This document shows positions 1-11,140 of a stretch of DNA of 64,000 nucleotides, in pieces. Source of the DNA: Caprimulgus europaeus (lineage: Eukaryota > Chordata > Aves > Caprimulgiformes > Caprimulgidae). The notes below the pieces were generated by a model. It was not told the origin of the DNA and searched no databases. It was given only the letters and a program-made list of their open reading frames with translations. The DNA is taken from NCBI GenBank assembly GCA_907165065.1, contig OU015532.1, forward strand, positions 31,686,339-31,750,338. The letters are read 5' to 3'. Both the position numbers and the translations under genes were made by a program. Each line of letters starts with the position of its first letter. The stretch's first letter is position 1.

Positions 1-1171
1 ATGGGAAGAGTTTCCTTCCTTGGCCTTATGAATACTGAATTGCATAGAGTAACTCTCATTACTTATTGACATAAAAGAAAGGGTTTGTGTCAATATAAGT
101 ATCAATTTTACAATATACCTTGATTTTTCTCAGTTCCTCACATACATTTTACTGACTCACAGATATTAGGAACATAACAACAGTTACACATTAAGACATG
201 GATACATGGGATTAGTTGAATGGATGGGGAAGGGACAGAGACACTGCAGTGCTTAACTTTAATGCATTTGGCCCTAAATTCTGAGCATAAGAATTATGCA
301 TTTCACAGGTGGGATACAAAAATTTATATGCTGAATACAGAGCTGCAAGCTTACCTGCAAGAAATGCTAAGAAGAATATGGTATCTGATGAATGAATCTG
401 AGAGCTAAGAATAATTTTTTTGAGAAGATTCCTCTTTTGACAGAGGAAGCAGAACCGGGATTCTCTTTTACAGCCCATTTCAAGACGTCGAGCACCTTGA
501 GGTAGTCTTCAAATTTTAAAAAACCCCAAATTTTCCTGAACTAGTGTCCTTTTACAAGAGCTTGCAAACTAAGGCTTTCATCCAGAGAGAGGAAAACCTG
601 TCTGTTTTCTTCCTAACCTAAATGGATACAAATACTGTTCTTAAACAGTACAAGCCAGAGTTGCACTCTGCACTCTTGTCTTCGTTGGAAAGCTCCCTCA
701 CCAGCACACTGTAAGATTCATAAGACACAAAGGAACATGACTCTGAAGCTCTGTGTTTAGTGACAAGGAGACTTCTCACTATTCGAGATCCGGTTTCTAC
801 ATTCAAGAAAATTTCTGTAATTTTTATCCAATATAGATGCAGAATGCATAGAAAGTGGTGACATAGCAGGTTGGAGCACGCATCTCCAATCCGTGTTTTA
901 AGATAACAGTAATCTACAGTACTATCATTTGTGATATTTGTTTTTTTCTGGCTTCATCAGTCTTGAAGTCTTTCCAATAAAGTGGTATAACTTTCAGAGG
1001 TGGAGCTGAGAATACAGTAGCTACTATATGAGAATGTGGGCACTGACATCACCCCTTAAACTGCATTTTAAAAGCTATATTACGAATGCTCAGATGACAG
1101 TTTCAGGTCCTAGAACCAGAGTGAACAGAGGTGTCTTTCCCAGAGTCAAATGCCTGAACTGTGTTACATAC
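1..1171. other. Unique AT-rich noncoding DNA
   Basis: No repeat family or exon is recognised here. The open frames are short (at most 88 codons), lie on both strands over the same bases and have no domain-like composition, so they read as chance frames. Nothing further can be supported. Confidence 0.6.
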
Positions 1172-1868
1172 TCACAAAATGGCTGAGGTTGGAAGGGACC
1201 TCTGGAGTTTATCTTGTACAACCCTCCTGATCAAGGAAGGTCACCTAGAGCAGGTTGCCCAGTACCATATCCAGGTGGGTTTTGAGTATCTCCAAGGATG
1301 GAGACTGCACAACCACTCTTGGCAACCTATGCCAGTGCTGTAACCATCAGTCTCCTTATGCTCGGACAGAACAGCTTGCGTTTCAAATTGTGCCCACTAC
1401 CTCTTGTCCTGTTGCTGGGCACCACTGAAAAGAGCCTGGCTCTGTCTTTTTTCACACACTCCCTTCAGATGTTTGTACACATTGATAAGATCCCCCCCTG
1501 AGCCTTCTCTTCTCCCGGATAATTGATCCAACTCTCTCAGCCTTTCCTCATAAGACACGTGCTCCAGTCCCTTAATCATCTTCATGGTCTTTCACTGAAC
1601 TCTCACCAGTCTTGTACTGAGGACCCCGAACTGGACACAATAGTGCAGGTGTGGCCTCACCAATACTGGGGAGACGGGAAAGATCAGCTTCCTGGACCTG
1701 CTGGCAACATTTTTACTAATGCTGCACAGGATACCATTATCCTTCTCTGCTACAGGGGCACATTGCTGGTTCATGGTCAGCCCAAGTCCTTTTCTTCAAA
1801 GCTGCTTTGCAGCTGGTCAGCCCCAGCATGTACTGTTGTATGAGGTTATTCCTCCCAGTGTGCAGAAG
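1172..1868 (-). mobile_element. CR1 LINE fragment, 3' part, 5'-truncated
   Basis: On the + strand this is the reverse complement of a CR1 3' end: it opens with tcacaaaatggctgaggttgg, followed by the usual CR1 3' region and the last part of ORF2. The minus strand still reads recognisable ORF2 pieces such as [20 protein letters not shown], with NQQCAPVAEKDNGILCSISK further upstream. Only about 700 bp remain, covering the C-terminal third of ORF2 and the short 3' UTR; the endonuclease and most of the reverse transcriptase are gone. The frame is broken several times and the sequence is more diverged than the copy near 25.8-26.4 kb, so it is an older insertion. 5' truncation is normal for CR1, which primes from its 3' end. 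Confidence 0.93.
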
Positions 1869-3968
1869 GGAGACAAGTGAAAAATGTGTAAAGTGTTAAA
1901 GTACAAGAAAACAGGTTTGTGCTGTCCTGGGTTTTGTAATGATCAAAACTTTATGAATCCTTAATGGGCATCTGGGATTTTGGGTTGGTCCTCTGGTGTG
2001 CCTGTCTTCACAAGTGCACTGCAAAGAGCAGATAAGCAATTAAATTAATTTATTGTCTGGTCCCTGTTTTTTTTTAATACTCTTGTTACTCATGTACGTA
2101 TATTGTCATCACTGTCAAACAGTTCAAATATGAAACTTGAAGTACCTTTTATTGAAGAAAATCATGATAATATTACAATTTAAAATGCTTAATTATTTAA
2201 TATTCAAATTGTCAAAACCTGAACTAGGAATGGATGGTATGGCTAACCTACTTGTTTTATCAGATCTGTTTCTGGACTCTTTTTTGCTACAATATACCTG
2301 CCCACCAGCCATTTCAGTAATGAATCATATTAGGTTTTAAAAAAACTTCAGAGGACTTAATGGTATTTTCCATCTGCCTGACACAATACACTGGAGTCTG
2401 CACCACTTGGAGCTGAAAGTTAAGTTAGCTCCATCAGATGAGCTATGGCACGAGTTTGGCTCTTCTTCTCATCTGAGTGAACTGTAGCATGGATTTATCT
2501 TCAGAAGTAATTTTGCTCATGCTACTTTGATTCCACATGCAAAAGAATGCAGAATTTTGACCAAGATTGGAAAACCTGAACCTTCATAATCACTGGACAG
2601 AGCCCTAACAGTACTTCCTTTAATTTGTGCTCATCAGGACAGGAGTTAATTCCTTTACTTCAAAGCTCAGGCCAACTTACTTTCTTCAGGCTTCATCCTT
2701 CATAATCTATCCCTCCTTTTCATCAGTTTATTTACATGCCCATCATTAGTGTAATTTCCAAAAATAGAACTTGAACTCCAAACAATCAACATAAAAGACT
2801 GCACAGCAAACACTGAGGTGAAATTATTATATACATAAATTAAGCCTTTCAAAGCTCCTTTTTATTTTTGTTTTTATTCACTGTCTAGAGTGGAAGAGAA
2901 AGTTTATTTTCAGTTCTAAGTCTTGTAGCTGTAAGACACGAGTTTTGTTCAGTAAGTTAACAAAATCTAAACAACTGTTATTTGTATAGACAGAAATATC
3001 TCAAAACAGATAGAGTGACATTTCCAAACACTTATTTTTTGATATCAGAGAAATATCAAAGCAGATGGTATTATTTGGTCACTAGATGTCAGCAGTATGT
3101 GGAATTAATGAAGCAAATCCATGACAAAAGTAGAACTTCCTGTTACAAGAAGACAGATGTACTGCTAACATAGCAAGACTTTCTTTTAATTACCTGTTTA
3201 GAAAATTATATCATAATGATGATGAAGTTCATCAGTGAATAAAAACATCAATGACTTGATAAATAAGACAATCCTCAGGTTATCTCCATTAATGTTTTAA
3301 TATAAATAATGTTATTTTAATTATTTATATCCTAGCATGCCATCAGTATACCTACCAATATGTAGTTCCTGGTTGAAAGACTTGACAACCCTAGAAAATT
3401 TTCCTGCTATAGCTGCTGAATAAAGAAGCTGTTTTCAGTCTTTTAATGGTGTTAGAAAGTTTTGTGCTTTTATTTTACTTTATTTAATTTAATTCTATTC
3501 TATTCTATTCTATTTAATTTATTTTTATTTTTTTATTCTTCAGAAAGGACACTTCTAAAAGCTACTGTCCTTTTTAACATATACTAGGTATAGAACTGCA
3601 ATATTTTGTATTTCACTGCCTAACTGCTACAAGAACAAAAAGCTTTCCTACATCCAAGAAGGTTTGTGTTATTCTTTTTCTTCTCTGTACACTGGAATCT
3701 ATAGATTTATATATTATTACAGACCGGTGCATTTTATTAGTGCTTCTAGTTCTTACTGTTGGACACGTTTCTGTGATGTGCTCATGCTTCATCTACCTCT
3801 GTTAATTCAGGATCTTGATAAAAATCAAGACCAAGAAGACTATATCTTGCAGAATGTACTATTTCCAAATAGAGAAACCTCAGTATTTTTAATATCATTA
3901 GGGTGAGGCATATATACTACATCTGATTTGTACTATGTGTGCTTTGAGGTGGCTGCAAGATTTCTGTA
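1869..3968. other. Unique AT-rich noncoding DNA
   Basis: About 2.1 kb with no recognised element apart from a short TTCTA pentamer run (3492-3513) set in a T/A-rich stretch. Open frames reach 80 codons and look random. There is no exon signal. Confidence 0.55.
3492..3513. repeat. (TTCTA)n microsatellite
   Basis: About four tandem TTCTA units, flanked by related TTTAA/TTTTA runs that extend the low-complexity stretch to roughly 3470-3540. Confidence 0.8.
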
Positions 3969-4045
3969 CAGAATCACAGGATGTTAGGGTTTGTAAGGGA
4001 CCTAGAAAGATATCTAGTCCAACCCCTCTGCCAGAGCAGGATCAC

Positions 4046-5820
4046 CTACAGTATGTCACACTGGAAGGTGTCCAGGCAGGTTTTGAATGTCTCCAAAGAA
4101 GGAGACTCCATAACCTCTCTGGGCAGCCTGTCCCAGTGCTCTGTCACCCTCACAGTGAAAAAGTTTTTCCTTATGTTTACATGGAACCTCCTATGCTCCA
4201 GCTTGTACACATTGTCCCTTGTCCTACTATTGGACATCACTGAGGAGAGCCTGGCTCTATCTTCCTGACAGTCACTCTTTACACATTTATAAACATTAAT
4301 GAGGTCACCCCTCAGTATCCTCCAAACTAAAGAGGCCCAGCTCCTTCAGCCTTTCCTCATAAGGGAGATATTCCACTCCCTTAATCATCTTTGTGGTTCT
4401 GCACCGGACTCTATCAAGCAGTTCCCTGTTCTTCTTGAACTGTGGGGCCCAGAACTGGACACAATATTCCAGATGTGGCCTCACCAGAGCAGAGTAGAGG
4501 GGGAGGAGAACCTCCCTCGAACTGCTGGCCACACAATTTTTAATGCACCCCAGGATGCCATTGGCCTTCCTGGCCACAGGGGCACAGTGCTGGCTCATGG
4601 TCATCCTTCTGTCCATCAGGACCCCCAGGTCCATTTCCCCTACACTGCTCTCCAACAGGTCTGTCGCCAACCTATACTGGTACATGGGGTTGTTCCTGCC
4701 CAGATGCAAGACTCTACACTTGCCCTTGTTGTATTTCATTAAATTTCTCTCTGCCCAGCTCTCCAGCCTGACCAGGTCTCTCTGAATGGCAGCACAGCCC
4801 TCTGCTGTGTCAGCCACTCCTCCCAGCTTTGTGTCATCAGCAAACTTGCAGACAGGGAACTCTGTTCCTCCATCCAGGTCATTGATGAATATATTGAATA
4901 GTACTGGTTGCAGTACTGACCCCTGAGGGACTCCACTAAACACAAGCCTCCAACTATGCTCTGTCCCATTGACCACAACTCTCTGACTTCTTCCTTTCAA
5001 CCAGTTCACAATCCACCTCAGTACCCGATCATCCAAACCTCACTTCCTCAGTTTAGCTGTGAGGATTCTGTGGGATATGGTGTCAAATGCTTTGCTGAAA
5101 TCAAGTTAAACCGCATCCACTGCTCTACCATCATCTATCCACCCGGCTATGTCCTCATAAAAGGCTATCAGGTTGGTTAAACATGACTTTCCTTTGGTAA
5201 AACCATAATGACTGCTCCTAATGACCCTCTTATCCCTGATATGACTAGAGATATTGCTGAGGATAAGTTGTTCCATCACCTTTCCAGGGTTGGAGGTAAG
5301 GCTGACCAGTCTATAGTTACCTGGGTCCTCCTTCTTGCCCTTTTTTAAGAGTGGAGTGACATTTGCTTTCCTCCAGTCCTCAGGCACCTCTCCTGTTCCA
5401 CACGACTTACCAAAGATGACAGAGAGTGGCCTAGATGACAGAGAGCGACCTAGCAATGACTTCAGCCAGCTCCCTCAGCACCCACAGGTGCACTCCATCA
5501 GGACCCATAGATTTATGGACGTCCAGATTTCTTAACTGATCCCTAACCCAGCCCTCGTCAACCAAGGTAAACTCCTCCTCCTTTATCCTGACTTCCTCTG
5601 GGGCCTCAGGAGCTCAAGGCTCCTGAGTACAGTCTCCAGCAGTGTAGACAGAGACAAAGAAGGCATTCAGTAACTCTGCCTTCTTTGTATCCTCTGTCAC
5701 CAGGTCACCCGCTTCACTCTGCAGTGGGCCTACACTGCCTGTAGTGTTAGCTTTGTCTGCAATGTATTTGAAGAAGCCCTTTTTGTTGCCCTTGACCTCT
5801 CTTGCAATGCTTAATTCCAA
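4046..5820 (-). pseudogene. CR1 ORF2 remnant (reverse transcriptase and C-terminus)
   Basis: Minus-strand pieces of one CR1 ORF2. Positions 5614-5820 encode the linker (REVKGNKKGFFKYIADK). Positions 5106-5456 encode the fingers (RKANVTPLLKKGKKEDPGNY, then HYGFTKGKSCLTNL). Positions 4305-5036 encode the palm and thumb, 243 codons, with SGVPQGSVL, the catalytic FADDTKLGG box and [15 protein letters not shown]. Positions 4046-4240 encode the C-terminus ([13 protein letters not shown]). Two in-frame nonsense codons fall between the 5106-5456 and 4305-5036 pieces, around the motif DFSKAFDT. The reading frame shifts in the LFSLE region just before the last piece. A 19-bp tandem duplication (5415-5452) gives another frame change. 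In the family this enzyme reverse-transcribes CR1 RNA at the target site. Confidence 0.93.
5415..5452. repeat. 19-bp tandem duplication inside the CR1 copy
   Basis: Two adjacent 19-bp units (gatgacagagagtggccta and gatgacagagagcgaccta) differ at two positions. Other CR1 copies carry one unit here, so this is a duplication private to this copy or its source, and it shifts the ORF2 frame. Confidence 0.85.
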
Positions 5821-6165
5821 GGAGGCCTTAGGTTTCCTAGTTGCCTTCCTACATCCTCTGACAAGTCTTATAATCCTCCCAAGTGACCAGCCTCTCTTTC
5901 CTTGATCTGTAGACTCTCTTCTTCCACTTGAGTTTGCCCAGCCTCTCCCTGTTTAACCATGCAAGGCTCCTGGCTCTTACTTGATTTCCTACCCGTTGGG
6001 ATGCTCTGATCTTGAGCTTGGAAGAAGTGGTCCTTGAATGTTAACCACCTATCTTGGGCCCCTTAACCATCTAGCACTCTATCCCATGGGATTTCCCCTA
6101 GCAATTGCTTGAAAAGGCCAACATTGGCCCTACTGAAGTCCAGGGTTGTGATCCTGCTTGGTATT

Positions 6166-7089
6166 CTGTCCCTAATATGATTAACACTGAGTGAAAAGTG
6201 AAAAGTATTCATACTGACAAACTAAATTTTAATTACCTATGTTATGAAGTAGATTCCATAGGCTGCTTCTTCAGTTTGTGGGGAAAGACCAACTCTTTCA
6301 GAAAATAATTCAGTGCACATATGCTAGGTTCTTCATCTGAAACATTCTGTAGAAAAGCCACCAATTGTACATGTAAAGGGGATGTAGAGAGTCTGGCCAG
6401 CTAACTTCTGTCCCTAACGTTATGAATACTCCCAAAATTTTTCTATTAGGAAACTATCATTCATTTCCAAAGCTCTGCTGTTCAGTTTGTTAGGTCCTGC
6501 TGATCATGGAAAATTCAGATGTTAGGGGGTCATATTTCCAGGGCCTCTCTTCCCACAGAACCCAGGAAGACTTCCACAACACAACTGAGGGAGAATTGAA
6601 TCTATGTTAATTTCAGCAGCCTTTATCTCTATATTTTGGGCAAAAAAAATCAGAGGCACTCAGGTTTTTGCTGAGTTACTTCTATTACAGAACTCAGGAT
6701 CTTGAAACTTTTGGGGAATGTTAAAAGAGCATATGTAAAATACAAAAGATCGTCCATGCACTTAGGTTCTCTTCTAGATGAAGATATAGAGATGATCAAA
6801 AAGCTTTTAGCTTTCCAGAGGGAACTACTACCATTTCTAATACTAATTTATTTTACTGCTAACAGTGATTGAGTAGAGCTAACATACAGAATAGTCATAT
6901 GCATAAATCAGTAATACATTAATCTGTATTAATAAGTTTAGTTTTCCTTATTAAAACACAAAGAGCCTACTGAACAAGGTTCTTGGAAAAGCATGTTTGT
7001 CTTTTTTGTACTTTGTTTACTATATTTTGTGTCCAAAGATATACAGAATTAGAAAGTGAGGGCTATTGTATGTAGATCTTTATTTTGTA
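6166..7089. other. Unique noncoding DNA
   Basis: AT-rich sequence between the long CR1 and the first LTR. No element or exon is recognised. Confidence 0.5.
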
Positions 7090-7094
7090 ACTAA
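7090..7094. repeat. Candidate target-site duplication, left (actaa)
   Basis: A 5-bp direct repeat matched by 7862-7866 on the other side of the solo LTR. Five bases is the usual size for ERVL-type insertions. Such a short match could arise by chance. Confidence 0.5.
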
Positions 7095-7861
7095 TCATGG
7101 TGAGTTGGCTTTGGCTGACAGCCAAACTCACACCCAGACACTCACTCACTTCTTCCCTCAATGGGACAGGAGAAAAAAACAGGAAGAAAAAGAATGAGAA
7201 AGTTTGAAGTTCAATATAAAGACAAAGAGATTGCTTACCAATTAGTGTCATTGGCAAAACCAGACTCAACCTGAGGAAAACTAGGTTCATTTATTGCCAA
7301 TTAAAATAAAAAAAGTAGTTAGCAGTTCAGGTAGTGGGAAACAAAAAGACAGACATTAAACCAACACCTTTCCTTCACCTTTCCCCGGTTCAAATTCAGT
7401 CCTTTACTCCAAACCCCTCTGTCCCTTAATCAAGGCAGTGGGGTGGGGAGTGTTAAGGTTGCTGTGTGGTAGTTTCTCTCTGCTGCTACTTTCCTCTCTC
7501 ACTTTTCCTCTGCTCCAGCATGGGGTCTCTTCAGGTGACAGTTCCTTTGGGAATATCCATCTGCTTCAGTGTAGTCTTTCCATGAGCTGCAGGGGATATC
7601 TGCTCCAGTATCTTGGATCACTTCCTGCTCTGACCTTAGTGTCCCCTTTGTTGCTTCTCATTCTTTTTTTTTTCTCTCCATCCAGCACTTTTTGTCCTTT
7701 CTTAAACATGTTTTCACAGAGGTGTCACACTTGACTCTGCATTGGGTCCACGGTGAAGCCAGCTAGAACCAAGTGCATGCAGCACAGGACAGCCCCTCTT
7801 CTCAGAGAGGCCACCGCTGCAGTCACCACTTTACCAAAACCTTGCCATGTACAGCCAATAT
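7095..7861 (-). mobile_element. Solo LTR of an endogenous retrovirus (bird ERV, probably ERVL-like)
   Basis: A 767-bp block that opens with tcatggtgagttggctttgg and closes near ccttgccatgtacagccaat. It contains the phrases ctccagcatggggtctc and ccatgagctgcaggg, which are shared with the two LTRs at 21.8 and 24.2 kb. An AATAAA-type signal on the minus strand near 7292 puts U5 to the left and U3 to the right. A possible 5-bp target duplication (actaa, 7090-7094 and 7862-7866) frames it. No retroviral gene lies beside it, so it is a solo LTR left after recombination. It is clearly diverged from the other two and so is an old insertion. The family name is from memory of bird repeats. Confidence 0.75.
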
Positions 7862-7866
7862 ACTAA
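7862..7866. repeat. Candidate target-site duplication, right (actaa)
   Basis: Right-hand partner of 7090-7094. Confidence 0.5.
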
Positions 7867-8204
7867 GGAAGAAGTAACTGCAGCTAAAAGCAAACGAAGT
7901 CAATTAAATTGTTTCTTAAGTGTCCTAGGTGTCATATTGAAAAGGAAGAAAAGCAAAAGCCACCTGAATACTCTCTGTCAAGCTCCTTTGTTAATTTTGC
8001 AATTTACATGTAATGGAATAAAAATTAATTCCATATTTTTAGAATTCCTTATAAAATTGTTTGAGATATTTGGTCTTTTAAAATTTGTTTTTAACATTAA
8101 AAGTGGTAATTTTTAATGTAGGATCTGATGCCTCTGTTGCCTCCAAAGTATAAATAGTTTACAGTGGCCTCTCTGCTTCTTGGTAAAGACAGATAATTCA
8201 GATT

Positions 8205-8246
8205 TGTTGCACTTCCAACAACTTCAGGGTTGTTGGAAGTGCAACA
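8205..8246. repeat. Perfect inverted repeat: 18-bp arms, 6-nt loop
   Basis: Arms 8205-8222 (tgttgcacttccaacaac) and 8229-8246 are exact reverse complements separated by ttcagg. The transcript of either strand would fold into an 18-bp hairpin. It is immediately followed by a partial second copy of its right arm (gaagtgc...acatctacag up to 8274). Confidence 0.95.
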
Positions 8247-8274
8247 TCTACATCTGTAGAAGTGCACATCTACA
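8237..8274. repeat. Imperfect tandem repeat, about 21 bp x 2
   Basis: The phrase gaagtgcaacatctacat is followed by gaagtgcacatctacag, the second copy lacking two bases. It begins inside the right arm of the adjacent hairpin, so the two structures probably arose together by slippage or template switching. Confidence 0.75.
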
Positions 8275-9402
8275 GAAAATATACTAGTAAGTTTCAGATT
8301 GTTTTATTATTATTATTCCTGTGCAGACTTTCTTTTTTTTAAAAAAAGAATAAAGTAAACTAAAGCCAGTTTAAAAGATATTGTGGCTCAACTTCAACAG
8401 ATAATCACTCTGCTTGCTTCTGACACCATTTCTTACAAAGTACATGACTTCATACTGCAATCTAAAAATTATTACCAGCAGAAGTGGAAATACAAGACAT
8501 AAACAAATAAACAAACAAAAAACCCTCAAACCCCAAGCCATTTTAAAAAATTGTGCCTCAAACAGTGCAGACACAATTGTCAATAGTATTATGGCATCAA
8601 ACCAATCTAAAGAAAGATCTTCAGATCTGTTTTGATCTCCAGAACAAAATGGAAGAATCTTCATAGTTCCAGAAAATTCACAAAGTTTGTTAGCGTATTT
8701 GAAATTATGGATATTTGGAAAAGGAATTATTGTATACACTCTCAGCTGGTACTTTATGATTTCTATCCTACATGAGTAGATTAATTCTATATTTTCTTTC
8801 AGCCTCATAAAAACATACCACCTAGGTACAATGTGTACCTTTCTGAAAAATATGACAAACTCCCATGGTAACATTCTCTGTAAGAAAATACTTCAGTCTC
8901 AATACTAGGTACTGTACTGATTATATTGAAGAAAAGATTTTCTCTTAGGTAAGGAACAGGAAAGAAAAATATTAATTTCACAGTTTGGGGTTTGATTCTC
9001 CCATTGCCTTGCGTTGCAGGTTGCCTCCTAACACCTGTATGAAGTGGATATCAAGTACTGTCATGCTGTGCTAGTAGCTTTCTACACTCCCTTTGCCAGG
9101 TATAACGTATATTTAGATTCTAGTTTTCATTTCTGAACAAAAAAAATCACTGATTCCTATAATCTAGCAATAGATATCACTGCAATCCATGGTTGGGTTG
9201 CCATAGCTACCAGTTACCTGCTAAGGACTGTTGTCCTTTTCCTAGGATTTCCTAAAAAAAAAATATAACTAGTTTGGTTTTTTAAGGACCACAATTCTAA
9301 ATAAAATCTTAATTATTATAGAGAATTCTTTTTTAACTTTAGCAGAATTGGCAATCCAAACATACTAGTAACAAGAGGTTGCTTAAAATTTAGAAATAAA
9401 AC

Positions 9403-9830
9403 TGACCTGGCAGACCAAGTTGCAGCAGTTGAAAGCTTTTTAATCTGGCTCACAAAGTCTGGCAGCATAGTAGTTTCTGAACTGAGGTACACAGAAGCAG
9501 ATTTAGGGATTAGTAACCAAAGTAAGCAGGGTCCTAGGTCAGGACAGAAGATGCTACAAAATGGGAAGAATCCACATCATAGCAATGACTTTGATTTCTG
9601 TAACCCTGACACAAACAGCAGCACTGACAGCCTCAACTCCAGCCTACTGCTCAGATCTGGCAGCCGTATCTAGAACAGGGGTCTCCTGGTCTGGCAGAGA
9701 CTTCCAGCTCTACCTTTTATGAGCAGCACTTGATAAGAAACCTGCCCTTACCCAGAGAATCAAATTTGACTATTTATCATCCTCTAGGCTCCTCAAACCA
9801 GTAACCGGGCTGGAAATTGTCACCTCTCAA
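9403..9830 (-). mobile_element. Possible LTR of a second endogenous retrovirus type
   Basis: The block is richer in GC than its surroundings. Read on the minus strand it has, in LTR order, a TATA-like cataaaagg (about 9715-9723), a polyadenylation-like attaaa (about 9438-9443) and a close at ctgccaggtca near 9403. No target duplication could be settled and the right border is soft. No gag, pol or env lies next to it. If correct it is an old solo LTR. It could instead be ordinary single-copy DNA with chance signals. Confidence 0.4.
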
Positions 9831-11021
9831 ACAATTGGCTAATCTTTCTAATAAGAAATTTGTCTGCATTTATGCAAACTTGTTGCCTTTATTTCTTTTT
9901 TCCTGTTTTATCTTCTCAATATCCCTTGCATCTTGAGTACCTAATCAGGCAAAATCTTAGTTCCTACAACTGAGCAATTATATAGTATGTGTGAATTAAT
10001 AGATATACCATTGTACAAGTAAGCAGAGATTATGGGCCAGATCTTTGTATTACATACTGAATTGCTGACACCATTTCACCTATGTAAACATCTTGCCAAT
10101 TAATTACTGAATGCATAAGACAGATAATTATGCTTACATTTTTTATTAAAAAAAAGAACAACCAAAAAAACAACCAACCAAGAGAAAACAATGAAAAAAC
10201 CCAACAAAACCTACCACCCCCTCCCCACAAAATAATAATAATAAAAAAAACAACTTCAAAAACTACCAATGCAACTCTGGTAACAGTTGAAGTAGAAAAA
10301 AATATTAAAATGAAATGTAGAAAAAGCTCTTTCTAATGAGATGATACAAAGGAAGCTTTTCAGAAGTTACACAGCAGCAAGAAGAAAGTTTGTTTATTTT
10401 TCTGAAAGAAGGCATAATTAATTATCTGTTAAAGATGAAGGCCATTGCATATAATAAAATATGGCAGTTCTAGCTAATCTAGTTAAAATAAGTTTATAGT
10501 CAGGATCTCACGAAAGTCAAGGATGTAACAGTCTCAATGCATAACACTTTAACAGAAGTTTTCCCTCTGATTCTTAAACAAATAGTTAAGAACTCTGGGA
10601 ATCTGATGACTCCTTTATTGGGATATCTGGTTAGAATCCTGATTAAAAGACCATGTTTCAAGAGTTCAGGTTCCAAATTAAGATATTAGTAGCAGCATTA
10701 AGTTTAATGGAGAGGGTTAGTTCTTGTATTTCATTTTGGTGTTTGGACTGGATTATAAATGTACAATTTTATGTTCCTCTTTATCAGCAATAGAGTATTC
10801 TCTGATAGCTCTAAAAGATTTGAAGAAAGAATATGGTAAAATATGGCAGTCTGCAGAATTTTGCTGGTGAGTTAATGTTCCTTTTTCAGATATAATATTC
10901 TTCTTCTAAATATTTTTTTTTAAAATTCAAGTTTTTCCTACTATGACCATGATTTGAAAATAGGCTTACAGAATTTCATATGGACAATTTTACCTTTTGT
11001 AGTAAAAGGCAAAATTTATTT
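9831..11021. other. Unique AT-rich DNA with an A/C-rich tract
   Basis: No exon or named transposon. Contains the A/C-rich low-complexity tract at 10138-10268. Confidence 0.5.
10138..10268. repeat. A-rich low-complexity tract with CCAAC/CCCC interruptions
   Basis: Runs of A broken by caacc, caaaac and a short cccc cluster. It produces spurious open frames on both strands (lysine/asparagine on +, phenylalanine/leucine on -). Confidence 0.85.
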
Positions 11022-11140
11022 TATATTTATATTTATATTTATATTTATATTTATATTTATATTTATATTTATATTTATATTTATATTTATATTTATATTT
11101 ATATTTATATTTATATTTATATTTATATTTATATTTATAT
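11022..11140. repeat. (ATTTAT)n hexamer microsatellite, about 20 units
   Basis: An almost perfect run of tatatt units for about 120 bp, the longest simple repeat in the window. It gives artificial open frames of alternating Phe-Ile and Tyr-Ile on the + strand. Such uniform length implies recent expansion and likely length variation between individuals. Confidence 0.97.

Larger units (their letters stand above)
3969..6165 (-). mobile_element. Long CR1 LINE copy, 5'-truncated, about 2.2 kb
   Basis: This is the largest transposon in the window. The left end carries the CR1 3' terminus (cagaatcacagg then ttagggtttgtaaggg). Going right, it passes through the ORF2 C-terminus, thumb, reverse-transcriptase palm and fingers, and the linker before the reverse transcriptase (reading FKQLLGEIPWDRV at about 6.09-6.12 kb). 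The 5' part with the endonuclease and ORF1 is missing. A full CR1 is about 4.5 kb, so roughly half is kept. The right border near 6165 is where similarity to my memory of CR1 stops and is good to perhaps 20 bp. Divergence, in-frame stops and at least two frameshifts show that it is inactive. Confidence 0.95.
7867..9399. other. Unique noncoding DNA with a perfect hairpin
   Basis: No exon or transposon is recognised. The stretch holds the inverted repeat at 8205-8246, an A/C-rich tract near 8500-8540, and a 167-codon minus-strand open frame (8371-8874) that is described under findings and not called a gene. Confidence 0.5.

Noticed and set aside
7438-7734. 98-codon leucine/serine-rich frame with a signal-peptide look
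   Set aside because: It lies wholly inside a solo LTR, in the strand opposite to the LTR, and reflects CTCC-rich composition.
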